Notes: generated by a model not told the origin, from the letters alone. A stretch of 64,000 nt of DNA from Lachnospiraceae bacterium UBA3633 (GCA_002374095.1 DFKY01000023.1:1-64000), one strand, 5' to 3'. Shown: positions 51,945 to 59,802, counted from the stretch's first letter. A program made the numbers and translations.

Positions 51945-53050
51945 CTTAAAATTTTTTCTCTGCACTCATTTCTTATGTCTGCAATCGATATGAGACTTCC
52001 ATCTCGTGTTACATACCAAAAATCAAACCCATTAACTCGTGATGCTTTAACTCCTCGTGCGGTTGCAGCACAAGTGTGCATATCCATTTCATTTCCTTTG
52101 TATTCCAGTTTTCCACTTTTAAGTAATTTTGCTACAGGCTCACCATCTCTAAATGAAAACCATTCTCCTACTTTTAATGCATTAGTTGATATCATTTCTT
52201 GCACAGTCATCTTTATAGGTTTAATGTCAAATACTGCATTTGCTACATCATCCATATGTTTCTTTGTACTTTTAAGTCTTCTTTCACCATATTCGCAATA
52301 CTTCTTATCTCTTTCTATCATTATATAATTTCTTCCATACATTTTAGCAGCGACTCCTGTTGTCATTGTACCACCAAATGGGTCTAAAACAATATCTCCT
52401 TCTTTTGACGAAATTGCAACTATTCTTTTTAACATATCTAATGGTTTTTGTGTACTATGAAGTTTATTACCGTCATCATCTTTTATTCTCTCATCACCAG
52501 AGCATACTGAAAATCTCCAAACTGAGCCGAGTTGTTTGCGAACTCCTCTATTAAATTCGTCTTCTGTCACGGTATCTGTATTCAATTCTTTAGCGGTTTT
52601 ATAGTTAAAAGTAAATTTTGACTTTTTTGACTTTGTAGCCCATATTAAAGTTTCATGGCTATTATTTAATCTTGTCCCCATAAAGTTAGGTGTTGGGTTT
52701 TTCTTGTACCAAATTACATCATTAATGAGCCAATAACCTATTCGCTGCATTATTGCACCAATGGTATATATGCATTGCATTCCACCAATCACCCATATTG
52801 AGCCGTTTGGTTTTAATATCCGATAGCATGCTGTTAACCACTCTTGAGTGAATTTTTCATAATCTTCAAGAGAATCAAATTTGTCCCACTCATCATCACA
52901 TCCATCAAATTCTGTTCCTTCAACTCTCTTTAATACACCTTCTACTCTCATCCAATATGGTGGGTCAGCAAAAATTAAATCAACCGATGCTTCAGGCATC
53001 TTGTTCATTTCTTCAATTGAATTTCCACAAATTATAACATTGCTTTTCAT
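51941..53050 (-). CDS. HinfI-like adenine DNA methyltransferase
   Basis: A 369-aa beta-class methyltransferase. LIFADPPYWM at 26-34, the GSIWVIGGMQCIYTIGAIMQ and NDVIWYKKNPTPNFMGTR stretches, and the C-terminal RAMA-like domain all resemble M.HinfI, which makes N6-methyladenine in GANTC. Motif I reads DPFGGTMTTG, where Met replaces the second Gly of FxGxG. Has its own promoter (53077-53105). GAGGCGG precedes the ATG. Confidence 0.88.
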   Translation of the reverse strand: MKSNVIICGNSIEEMNKMPEASVDLIFADPPYWMRVEGVLKRVEGTEFDGCDDEWDKFDSLEDYEKFTQEWLTACYRILKPNGSIWVIGGMQCIYTIGAIMQRIGYWLINDVIWYKKNPTPNFMGTRLNNSHETLIWATKSKKSKFTFNYKTAKELNTDTVTEDEFNRGVRKQLGSVWRFSVCSGDERIKDDDGNKLHSTQKPLDMLKRIVAISSKEGDIVLDPFGGTMTTGVAAKMYGRNYIMIERDKKYCEYGERRLKSTKKHMDDVANAVFDIKPIKMTVQEMISTNALKVGEWFSFRDGEPVAKLLKSGKLEYKGNEMDMHTCAATARGVKASRVNGFDFWYVTRDGSLISIADIRNECREKILS

Positions 53051-53076
53051 ACATACCGCCTCTCACATTAAATAGC

Positions 53077-53105
53077 ATATTAACCCTAATTAACAAATAA
53101 GTCAA
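53077..53105 (-). promoter_or_regulatory. Promoter of the methyltransferase
   Basis: TTGACT (53100-53105), 17-bp spacer, TAATAT (53077-53082), 27 bp before the ATG. Independent expression lets methylation precede restriction. Confidence 0.7.
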
Positions 53106-53215
53106 CAATAATTTATTATATACACATCTCTATGATTTTCTTTTTATGTTTTTCTTTCCGCCTTTTATCATCAAAAACAACAGGTCTACAGTTATCCTTA
53201 TAAACCCTTAATTCG

Positions 53216-53338
53216 CTACTCTTCATCATCTTCGCTTTCTTCGTCTTCTCTTTTTTGTCCATATTCTTCATCATCTTCTTCCAGTCCATACAGGTCAGGA
53301 TTTAACAGCATATCATTCATAAATTCATCGTCAAACAT
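53216..53338 (-). CDS. Small acidic protein
   Basis: A 40-aa protein with 19 or so Asp/Glu residues, ending in EDEESEDDEE. ATG 53338 lies two bases after the lipoprotein stop, with AAGGCGG upstream, so it is translationally coupled. The strong negative charge suggests a DNA mimic or binder of a basic partner, which is speculative. Confidence 0.5.
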   Translation of the reverse strand: MFDDEFMNDMLLNPDLYGLEEDDEEYGQKREDEESEDDEE

Positions 53339-53340
53339 AA

Positions 53341-54003
53341 TTAATCCGCCTTATAAACATCAAACTCCATAAATTCATCAACTAAATGATTATCCATATA
53401 TTTTTTTATTGTTTCACCATCAGTTGTTCCCTCTGGTATAGTCTCATTTACAGTAATTTTAGTTCTAAAATGAACTTTATTATCAGAATCAAAATAGTCA
53501 TCATATCCTGCTATACCAAGATTATCATTTTTATGAAATGTCACATGAAATGTTGATTCCACTTCTTCATTAGATTTTAATGCTCTTGGAAATACATCGG
53601 TATGTTCATTATAAATTTCTTCATCACTTTTGTAAGTCTTAATATAAGTTGGGAACACAATTAATGTAATATCCTTATTTGTTTTATTTTTAATAATACA
53701 AGGCATTCCACCATGCGATGTCATTTTAGTAGTAAGAGTGATTTTAACCACATCATTATCAATAATGACTTTGTCGTATTTATCATGCATTGCTTTATCT
53801 TCAGCTTCAGCTATTGCTTTTGATTCTTCTCTCGCTTTTTGTAGCGACTCTCGTGATTCCTTAGCAGCCTCTCGTGACTCATCTCGTTCTTTTTTAGCTG
53901 CCTCACGAGACTCTCTTCGTGCTTGAACCTCTGGGCTTACTTGTTTCTCTCCACAACCTACAAGTAAAATAGCTATTGCAAACAATAATACAATTCGTTT
54001 CAT
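53341..54003 (-). CDS. Cargo lipoprotein with ESREAAK repeats
   Basis: A 220-aa lipoprotein. Signal peptide KRIVLLFAIAILLVGCGEK with lipobox LVGC (lipidated Cys). A helical stalk of Arg/Glu/Ser repeats (RESREAAK, DESREAAKESRESLQKA) then a beta-sandwich-like domain. AAGGAG precedes ATG 54003; the longer open frame upstream lacks a start signal. A surface protein expressed from the prophage, possibly superinfection exclusion or lysogenic conversion. Confidence 0.78.
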   Translation of the reverse strand: MKRIVLLFAIAILLVGCGEKQVSPEVQARRESREAAKKERDESREAAKESRESLQKAREESKAIAEAEDKAMHDKYDKVIIDNDVVKITLTTKMTSHGGMPCIIKNKTNKDITLIVFPTYIKTYKSDEEIYNEHTDVFPRALKSNEEVESTFHVTFHKNDNLGIAGYDDYFDSDNKVHFRTKITVNETIPEGTTDGETIKKYMDNHLVDEFMEFDVYKAD

Positions 54004-54005
54004 AC

Positions 54006-54131
54006 TTATAAACTCCTTACCACCAACACTAAAACTATGACAATTAACACTACCATCATTGCAAAACCACCAACTACCACCCACCCTGCTGGTGTCAATT
54101 CATTAAATTTACTTTTATAATTTCTTCTCAT
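54006..54131 (-). CDS. Small single-helix membrane protein
   Basis: A 41-aa protein: a basic N-terminus, then one long hydrophobic helix (VVVGGFAMMVVLIVIVLVLV). It ends three bases before the lipoprotein ATG. The ribosome site is weak. It is the first gene of the lipoprotein operon, with the shared 13-mer upstream. Confidence 0.5.
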   Translation of the reverse strand: MRRNYKSKFNELTPAGWVVVGGFAMMVVLIVIVLVLVVRSL

Positions 54132-54153
54132 AAGACAAATTCTAACATGTGCT

Positions 54154-54166
54154 ATGTCCAAAAAAT
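54154..54166. repeat. Shared 13-mer ATGTCCAAAAAAT, copy 2
   Basis: Identical to 3396-3408. Here it lies in the dyad TGCTAT-N9-ATAGCA, 23 bp before the ATG of the 41-aa membrane protein. Confidence 0.4.
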
Positions 54167-54273
54167 AGCATATACAAAACTAAAAGATGCATAGGTAGCC
54201 ACCTTTTAATACTCTAATTATACCATAAAATAGCCTTTTTATTAAGAAAGAAATTTTAATACTTTTTTAATTT

Positions 54274-56289
54274 TTACAAATATTTTTGATACCATGGCTC
54301 AAAAAGTGTGCCTGAACGAACTAAATTTTTACTATACTTTTTATTTATTTTGTCTACTGCTAAATCAACTTTTTTATGTTTGTTAATACTCTCAATCAAA
54401 TTCAAATCATAATTTTCACTCAATTTGAATGCAAATACGGATGCTTGTCGCACTTCAAACACAAGTTTCCTTTTATCTGCCTCATAGTAATCTTTAATGC
54501 TCATAGACCCATCAGTTTTTAACCCATACATTTTATCAAGCATTAAATAAATTATTTCATCCGCTATATCCATTCCAGTATCAAGTGCATAGGTTAGTTG
54601 CATCTGCATACTATGGTCTTTATAATACTTATCACGAAGTTTAACACCAATGGCATATGCTACTTTTTTATCATTTCTTAATCTTGCTCCAACATCCTCC
54701 GATAACCTAATAATCAATTTCTTTAAGTCGCCAAAACTAACTGCATTTTTATCAAGTGTATCAGACTTTGACACTGATTTGACTGGCACTGTTTCACCAT
54801 AGAGTTTTACTTCACTATATTCATAACCCAGTGCATATTCTATTAGTTTTTTTGCATTTTTTTCTCCTACTATATCCTTTACATCATTAAAGTCAGCGAA
54901 TGCTAAATCTCCTATAGTGTGTATTCCATAGAAATGAAACATCTCTGCTGTTCTCTCACCGACAAATAGCAGCTCTTCAACTGGTCTATTGAATACTATC
55001 TTTTTATGATATTTATAAGGTATAAAAGTAATTGCATTAGGTTTTCTTATGTCGGATGCAAGCTTTGAGTATATTTTATTAAATGATAACCCAATGGACA
55101 CTGTTATTCCCATAGTGGCTTTTAATTCTTTCATTATAAGTTCAGCAATATGAAGTGCACTACCAAACAACATTGTAGAGTGTGTTACATCAACCCAAGC
55201 CTCATCTATACCATAAGGCTCTACCCTATCAGAATAATGATATAATATTTCAAAAAACTTCTGACTTATTTCACTATACTTTTTCTTACTACTCCTGCGA
55301 ACGATTAAGTCAGGACATTTAAATTTTCCATATGTTAAATTATCACCACAACCTATATTAAATCGCCGTGCTTCATAACTCGCACAAACTATAATTCTAT
55401 CTCTTTTATATTCTTCGCCTATTACTACTAAATTCTTACCTTTAAGGTTTGGATTCAATAAGCACTCGTATTGTGCGAAACAAGCATTGATATCAACATG
55501 CAAAATATGCCTACGATACTTAATTGGCACATAAGTTCTTATTGTCGATTCATATTGCCGTGGTGTGATGTAACCAAGACTTGAATGGGCTCGTTTGTTA
55601 TTATAAAAATTGATGTATTTTTTTAATTCAAATTGTAAATTATCAAGTGTTAAATTGTTTATGAAATAATTATTTTTAAGAAATGATGGAAGATAAAACT
55701 CTTTATAAAGTGTTGCATTAAACGACTCCATAAAGTTGTTATTACTCATTACAAAATTAAAACTATGTTTTATGCCGAGCCTTTCCACAATGTCACTATA
55801 AAACCTATCCTTATATGCATCTTCATTATCAGAATGAATGGTTAAACTTTCGCTTGGATTTCTCTCCATAATTGTTTCTCTTAAAACCTTTATTTGAGTT
55901 TCAACATTCTCTCCATCAAAACTCACTCCATAACCTATAATCCTGCGACTAAACAAATCCATAATTAAATACAAATAAACAGTTTTGTCCTGCACAAAAA
56001 AGCGAGTCCAATCAGTAACCCACACTTCATTTAGTGTCTTTGGTGCAAACTTGATAACCTTATCCGTTACTGACTGACTCGCTCTCTTACTTAAATATTC
56101 CTTCACAGGCTTTGGTACTTGTATATTCTTTATTTTGTATCGGACTGACATCAATCCATTTCTATGACAAATACCATAAATTGTCTTGTAAGAAACTCTA
56201 TAACCTTTAAGTTTTAATATTTCATAAATTCTTTTTGCTCCATAAACACCATAATTATCATGATAAATCTTTCTTACTATGCTTTCCAT
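54274..56289 (-). CDS. IS3-type transposase fused to a Y-family DNA polymerase
   Basis: One 671-aa open frame. Residues 1-50: HTH_21-like (HDNYGVYGAKRIYEILKLKG). Residues 80-248: rve integrase core with Asp93 (VTDWTRF), Asp154 (IHSDN) and Glu188 (NNFMESF), ending RAHSSLGYITPRQYE. After about ten linker residues, 260-671 is a complete DinB/UmuC-type polymerase: HILHVDINACFAQYE (Asp266; steric-gate Phe271), CASYEARRFNIGCG, PYGIDEAWVDVT (Asp362, Glu363), HhH segment and little finger. Both active sites look intact. No IS3 orfA and no terminal repeats seen; it begins 11 bp after a DUF5131 gene. Confidence 0.88.
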   Translation of the reverse strand: MESIVRKIYHDNYGVYGAKRIYEILKLKGYRVSYKTIYGICHRNGLMSVRYKIKNIQVPKPVKEYLSKRASQSVTDKVIKFAPKTLNEVWVTDWTRFFVQDKTVYLYLIMDLFSRRIIGYGVSFDGENVETQIKVLRETIMERNPSESLTIHSDNEDAYKDRFYSDIVERLGIKHSFNFVMSNNNFMESFNATLYKEFYLPSFLKNNYFINNLTLDNLQFELKKYINFYNNKRAHSSLGYITPRQYESTIRTYVPIKYRRHILHVDINACFAQYECLLNPNLKGKNLVVIGEEYKRDRIIVCASYEARRFNIGCGDNLTYGKFKCPDLIVRRSSKKKYSEISQKFFEILYHYSDRVEPYGIDEAWVDVTHSTMLFGSALHIAELIMKELKATMGITVSIGLSFNKIYSKLASDIRKPNAITFIPYKYHKKIVFNRPVEELLFVGERTAEMFHFYGIHTIGDLAFADFNDVKDIVGEKNAKKLIEYALGYEYSEVKLYGETVPVKSVSKSDTLDKNAVSFGDLKKLIIRLSEDVGARLRNDKKVAYAIGVKLRDKYYKDHSMQMQLTYALDTGMDIADEIIYLMLDKMYGLKTDGSMSIKDYYEADKRKLVFEVRQASVFAFKLSENYDLNLIESINKHKKVDLAVDKINKKYSKNLVRSGTLFEPWYQKYL

Positions 56290-56300
56290 ATAGTTTTATT

Positions 56301-57017
56301 TTATAAATCAATATTTGCTTTTCTTGCTTGCGACATTTGTATCGCTCGTGGGATTTTATATTGCTTACCATCCTTTATAAAATTAGCACCTGTTTGCTTA
56401 AAGTAAAATGGCACTTCCCACTTTTTACATTGCTCTCGTGTGTTTAATACCCAGTCATAATTGCAGAGTCTTGCATTCTCTCCTGACTCGCCACCACAAG
56501 TCACTTGTTCTATTTTGCCACTTTCTAAATACTTATTTATGTCTATTGCCTCAAGCATAGGCTCGTGTATTATTTCCATATGCTTTATCGGCAGCTCTAT
56601 CATTATTGGTAATCTGTAGTCAGCCATTTCTTGATTCTCACAAGTTGAGCATATGGTCACATTATCATATCCGTCCTTCCAATCATATGGCTTGCATTTG
56701 TCAAACCTATCAATTCTTTTAGTAATAATAAAGAACTTTAAGTCTGACCTGTATTTTATCATCTCCCAAGCACTGCTTCGCCACTCATCTGCCTCTTCCA
56801 CAAAGAAATCTGATGTCATACAGGTATAAACATAGTCATTGGTCTGCAGCTTAAAACTGCCATCCTTTTTCTTCATTACTGGTAATCTAAAATTAGCAGT
56901 TTTAGTAACCACTGTACTATCCTTTCCGTATTTAGCATCACGACGGAACATATAACAATTTTGACAGCCTGCACTTATCTTATGACATCCGTGCCAAGCA
57001 TTCCAAAGATTAATCAT
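56301..57017 (-). CDS. DUF5131 (phage Gp37/Gp68-like) Fe-S protein
   Basis: A 238-aa protein with WNAWHGCHKISAGCQNCYMF: Cys11, Cys18 and Cys21 in a C-x6-C-x2-C arrangement as in Gp37/Gp68 proteins, which are distantly related to radical-SAM photoproduct-lyase-type enzymes. The pattern CGGESGENARLCNYDWV is also typical. Upstream of the transposase-polymerase, suggesting a DNA repair or damage-tolerance pair. A TATAAT six bases before the ATG implies a leaderless transcript. Confidence 0.85.
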   Translation of the reverse strand: MINLWNAWHGCHKISAGCQNCYMFRRDAKYGKDSTVVTKTANFRLPVMKKKDGSFKLQTNDYVYTCMTSDFFVEEADEWRSSAWEMIKYRSDLKFFIITKRIDRFDKCKPYDWKDGYDNVTICSTCENQEMADYRLPIMIELPIKHMEIIHEPMLEAIDINKYLESGKIEQVTCGGESGENARLCNYDWVLNTREQCKKWEVPFYFKQTGANFIKDGKQYKIPRAIQMSQARKANIDL

Positions 57018-57023
57018 AAGTTA

Positions 57024-57056
57024 ATTATACTATTTTTTTGTGAATTATGATATAAT
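57024..57056. promoter_or_regulatory. Back-to-back promoters of DUF5131 and histone-like genes
   Basis: Minus strand: TATAAT at 57024-57029, immediately before the DUF5131 ATG (57017). Plus strand: extended -10 TGATATAAT at 57048-57056 for the histone-like gene. The two overlap closely and could interfere with each other. Confidence 0.55.
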
Positions 57057-57088
57057 TTATTATCATTAAAAATTTGTGGAGGCACATT

Positions 57089-57238
57089 ATGGCAGTTTCA
57101 AAAAAAGCACCAGCAAAGAAAACTACTGCAAAGAAAACAGTAAAGAAAGCAAGCAAAGCTACAGCTAAAAAAGCAGCACCTAAGAAATCAACAGCTAAAG
57201 CTTCTAAAAAGACTGTTAAGAAACCAGTAAAGAAATAA
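57089..57238 (+). CDS. Histone H1-like Lys/Ala-rich DNA-binding protein
   Basis: A 49-aa protein made of Lys, Ala, Thr, Ser, Pro and Val only (KKAPAKKTTAKKTVKKASKA), resembling the C-terminal tail of histone H1 and the bacterial Hc1/AlgP-type tails. GGAGG precedes the ATG; extended -10 upstream and a UUCG-loop terminator downstream make it a self-contained unit facing against all neighbours. Likely compacts DNA nonspecifically in phage or host. Confidence 0.75.
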   Translation: MAVSKKAPAKKTTAKKTVKKASKATAKKAAPKKSTAKASKKTVKKPVKK

Positions 57239-57240
57239 TA

Positions 57241-57264
57241 AAGGGACTCTTCGGAGTCCTTTTT
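57241..57264 (+). terminator. Terminator of the histone-like gene
   Basis: GGACTC-TTCG-GAGTCC (57244-57259) followed by TTTTT, with a stable UUCG tetraloop. Confidence 0.85.
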
Positions 57265-57267
57265 CAA

Positions 57268-57298
57268 TAAAAAAGGAACAGCCATGTTGACTGTTCCT
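57268..57298 (-). terminator. Terminator of the DUF2130 gene
   Basis: AGGAACAG/CTGTTCCT perfect stem (57274-57281 with 57291-57298) followed by a T run on the minus strand. Confidence 0.85.
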
Positions 57299-57306
57299 GC
57301 CCTCAC

Positions 57307-58275
57307 TTATTTTTTTGTATCAGTAATACCTTTAGTAACATTTCCAAAACTCAAATCAACTAATAAATTATTCGCTTGTGTTAAGTTAGTTCCGACATTT
57401 TCCAACTTAATTTTTGCTTCAGTTAATGTATCAATAACATTTTGTATATCGTCTATAACTTCTTTATAATTGTTATTTGCATTTGCAACTTTTTCTTGAA
57501 AACTATCCCTGAAAACTTCAATATTGTTTTTTAGAATTTGCATATTATAGTTTTGTTTTTTATACAACTCAAGTTCTTTTAATGTATTAAGATTATTGCT
57601 TGCACAACTATTAATTATATCTATAATAGTCATAAAGCATTGCGGTCTCACAACAAACATCTTCGGATATGCATATGAAACATCAGCAATCCCACCATTG
57701 TAAAAATCGTTGTCTTTTTCAAGTGTTGACACTAACACTGCATATTCACAATTCTTTTTAATTCTATCATTGTGCAGCTTTTCAAAAAATTGTTCGTTTT
57801 TCTGCTTTGTTTTCGTTTTTGTAGCTTCATTCTTCATCTCAAACATAATGGATACTGTTTCTATTTTATCTATTTCATTTGAATTATAGTTTCTAAATAT
57901 AAAATCGCCTTTTGTTTTATTCCTACTACCAATCGCCTCATTATCTTTTTCAAACATAGCAAAAGGATATGCTTTAGCTCTATGCTTTTGGAACTCATTA
58001 TAGCAATATTGCTCAAATTCTTCACCTATTCCTTTAGTTGATAATCTTGATTTGTAGTCTCGTTCTCTTTCTAAATCTTCTTTCAAATTTTCAATTTGTT
58101 TATTTAATTTATCTTTTTCTTCTTCATATTTTGTCTCCATTTGTTCCTTTTGTTCCTTTAAGCCAAGTTTATACTCTGCTCTTATACTTTTTTCAAGTGC
58201 CTTCTTTATTTCATCTGTTTCAAACCCTTTTGGTACAAATTTATGATGACACTTTGGACACTCAACTTTATTCAT
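57307..58275 (-). CDS. DUF2130 family protein
   Basis: A 322-aa protein. An N-terminal CPKCHHKF zinc knuckle, a coiled coil (about 25-75), then the DUF2130 core: KGIGEEFEQYCYNEF, KTKGDFIFRNY and FEMKNEATKTKTKQKNEQFF, which resembles a PD-(D/E)XK nuclease-like fold (Asp, Glu-x-Lys). A second coiled coil closes the protein. Function is not established; a nuclease or DNA-end role in defence is plausible. Confidence 0.8.
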   Translation of the reverse strand: MNKVECPKCHHKFVPKGFETDEIKKALEKSIRAEYKLGLKEQKEQMETKYEEEKDKLNKQIENLKEDLERERDYKSRLSTKGIGEEFEQYCYNEFQKHRAKAYPFAMFEKDNEAIGSRNKTKGDFIFRNYNSNEIDKIETVSIMFEMKNEATKTKTKQKNEQFFEKLHNDRIKKNCEYAVLVSTLEKDNDFYNGGIADVSYAYPKMFVVRPQCFMTIIDIINSCASNNLNTLKELELYKKQNYNMQILKNNIEVFRDSFQEKVANANNNYKEVIDDIQNVIDTLTEAKIKLENVGTNLTQANNLLVDLSFGNVTKGITDTKK

Positions 58276-58295
58276 TACTCCATCCTCCTAATAAT

Positions 58296-59207
58296 TTATA
58301 CTACACTGATTCTGTTATTATCTCTAAATGCTATGTTTCCGCCAATTTCTTTTGTAGCTTCAAACATATTTTTATTAATAATTTTTACTTTGTCTTCATA
58401 AATCTTTCTAACTGTAAATTTAAATTGATTGCTATTTGGTACAATAACTGGTTTTCTTAAAAAGCCACTATCATAATCTTGCATATCTCTTGGTGCTCCC
58501 TCAACACCATTCGCAGCTAATATAATTACTCGTGAAGGCGATATAGGGAAATAACTAAACATTGGAACTTTTACTCCACCATCAAATATTCCAAAAGTTG
58601 TAACAGGGTAGCAGTCACCTATAAAAAAATCTTCATGTCCTCTTCTTTCAGCCACTATAAAGTATAACCCAAATAAGCCAAATGTATCTCGTATCATCGC
58701 AGCCTTGATAATCTTATCAATTTCCGCATTTCTCATAACCTCTGATATAGACCTACATTTTACTATTAACTCAAGATTTCTAATCCACCTATCATAAAAT
58801 GATTCATCCTGCTTCATATTTGTATAAAACTCTCTATCCGCCTCATCAGTATTAGATATTTTGTCTCTTGTCGTTTTAGCTCTAAATGTCATTATTGCTA
58901 AAAATAATTTTAATCGTTCATCTTCATCAATGGTCAGCCCAAAAGTATCCGAATCCAAAAATCTATCTTTTATAATCTTCGACATCTCCATTTCATACTT
59001 TGATAGGTCGTTTTCTAATTGCACAGGATTCTCTTTGTAGTTCACTTCGTCTCTATAAAGGTTTCTCTCCATAAAAACTTCAGTGGTTTCCTTTACGGAC
59101 AACTCATTTTTAGCTATATCATAATAATTCAAATGCTTATACTCATCAAAACAAAAGTTTTTTAATATAAACTGTGGTATATAATGATGTCTTACTGGTT
59201 CTTTCAC
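58296..59207 (-). CDS. DUF4238 family protein
   Basis: A 303-aa protein opening with VRHHYIPQFILKNF, the DUF4238 signature, and containing DCYPVTTFGIFDGG and YFPISPSRVIILA. The GTG start at 59207 overlaps the stop of the upstream gene; AAGGAG precedes it. The family is frequent on mobile elements and its biochemical role is unknown. It sits with DUF2130 next to attR, typical of accessory defence cargo. Confidence 0.82.
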   Translation of the reverse strand: MKEPVRHHYIPQFILKNFCFDEYKHLNYYDIAKNELSVKETTEVFMERNLYRDEVNYKENPVQLENDLSKYEMEMSKIIKDRFLDSDTFGLTIDEDERLKLFLAIMTFRAKTTRDKISNTDEADREFYTNMKQDESFYDRWIRNLELIVKCRSISEVMRNAEIDKIIKAAMIRDTFGLFGLYFIVAERRGHEDFFIGDCYPVTTFGIFDGGVKVPMFSYFPISPSRVIILAANGVEGAPRDMQDYDSGFLRKPVIVPNSNQFKFTVRKIYEDKVKIINKNMFEATKEIGGNIAFRDNNRISVV

Positions 59208-59596
59208 TAAAACTCCTTATTCTCATCATCATACACATACTCTCTCAAGTACTCTTCGTGTATTTCGTCCGATAAAATCGCTGGTGCATCGTAACTAAGT
59301 GAGTATGTCTTTATTTTCTCAACCATTAAGGCATCAAATAATGCCGTGATTAGCAAGTTCCTATCGTGGTCATTGTCCAGTTCTTCTATGGTGTCTTTTA
59401 TACCGCCATATTCCTTTAATTGCTCGTCCGCCGTGACAAATAGTTTTCTGTCTTGGCTTATTTCTCTAACGAGTGCATAGTAAATCTCAATCCACTCATT
59501 GCTTTTGCCTAACAGGATATTCTCATATAAATCTACACACCTTACAACATCAGGCTGGCTCATAAAGTTTTCTAAATGTTCTTTTATCGTCATCAT
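59207..59596 (-). CDS. Small acidic protein upstream of DUF4238
   Basis: A 129-aa acidic protein (TIKEHLENFMSQPDVVRCVD). Start 59596 (ATG ATG) follows AGGAGAG; a longer frame to 59677 crosses the promoter and is rejected. Promoter at 59612-59640 and the right iteron array upstream suggest tight regulation. No family recognised. Confidence 0.65.
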   Translation of the reverse strand: MMTIKEHLENFMSQPDVVRCVDLYENILLGKSNEWIEIYYALVREISQDRKLFVTADEQLKEYGGIKDTIEELDNDHDRNLLITALFDALMVEKIKTYSLSYDAPAILSDEIHEEYLREYVYDDENKEF

Positions 59597-59611
59597 AATC
59601 TCTCCTAATTT

Positions 59612-59640
59612 ATTATACCAAATTTGTGGTAATTTTTGAA
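59612..59640 (-). promoter_or_regulatory. Promoter at the right prophage end
   Basis: TTCAAA (59635-59640), 17-bp spacer, TATAAT (59612-59617). The iteron array begins 28 bp upstream of the -35, so array-bound protein could activate or block it. Confidence 0.65.
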
Positions 59641-59667
59641 TTGTAAATTTTGCTTGAAAATCAATAA

Positions 59668-59763
59668 ATCGTTTCATATCGTTTCAGTGCTCGCAAATCG
59701 TTTCTAATCGTTTCTAATCGTTTCGCTACTTGCAAATCGTTTCTAATCGTTTCTAATCGTTTC
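59668..59763. repeat. Right iteron array, eight copies of ATCGTTTC
   Basis: ATCGTTTC begins at 59668, 59678, 59697, 59707, 59717, 59736, 59746 and 59756: groups of 2, 3 and 3, 10 bp within and 19 bp between groups. The separators end in GCAA. It stops 10 bp short of the attP arm at 59774. Confidence 0.85.
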
Positions 59764-59773
59764 ACAAAACAAA

Positions 59774-59802
59774 TTGTATCAAAACCTATGCGACACTTTT
59801 CA
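59774..59802. other. attR: prophage right attachment site
   Basis: Arm TTGTATCAAAACCT (59774-59787) and TTCA core (59799-59802). To the right, host comM codons A-A-M continue; to the left, prophage DNA supplies K-S-V-A-stop. Element length between the cores is 59,777 bp. Confidence 0.87.

Noticed and set aside
54274..56289. Simple active IS3 insertion
   Set aside because: No orfA, no inverted repeats at the boundaries, tight spacing to DUF5131 and an in-frame polymerase domain argue against an ordinary insertion sequence.
57025..57306. 93-codon minus-strand frame opposite the histone-like gene
   Set aside because: It is the antisense shadow of the Lys/Ala repeat gene (Phe/Ala/Val-rich), crosses both terminators and lacks a ribosome site.
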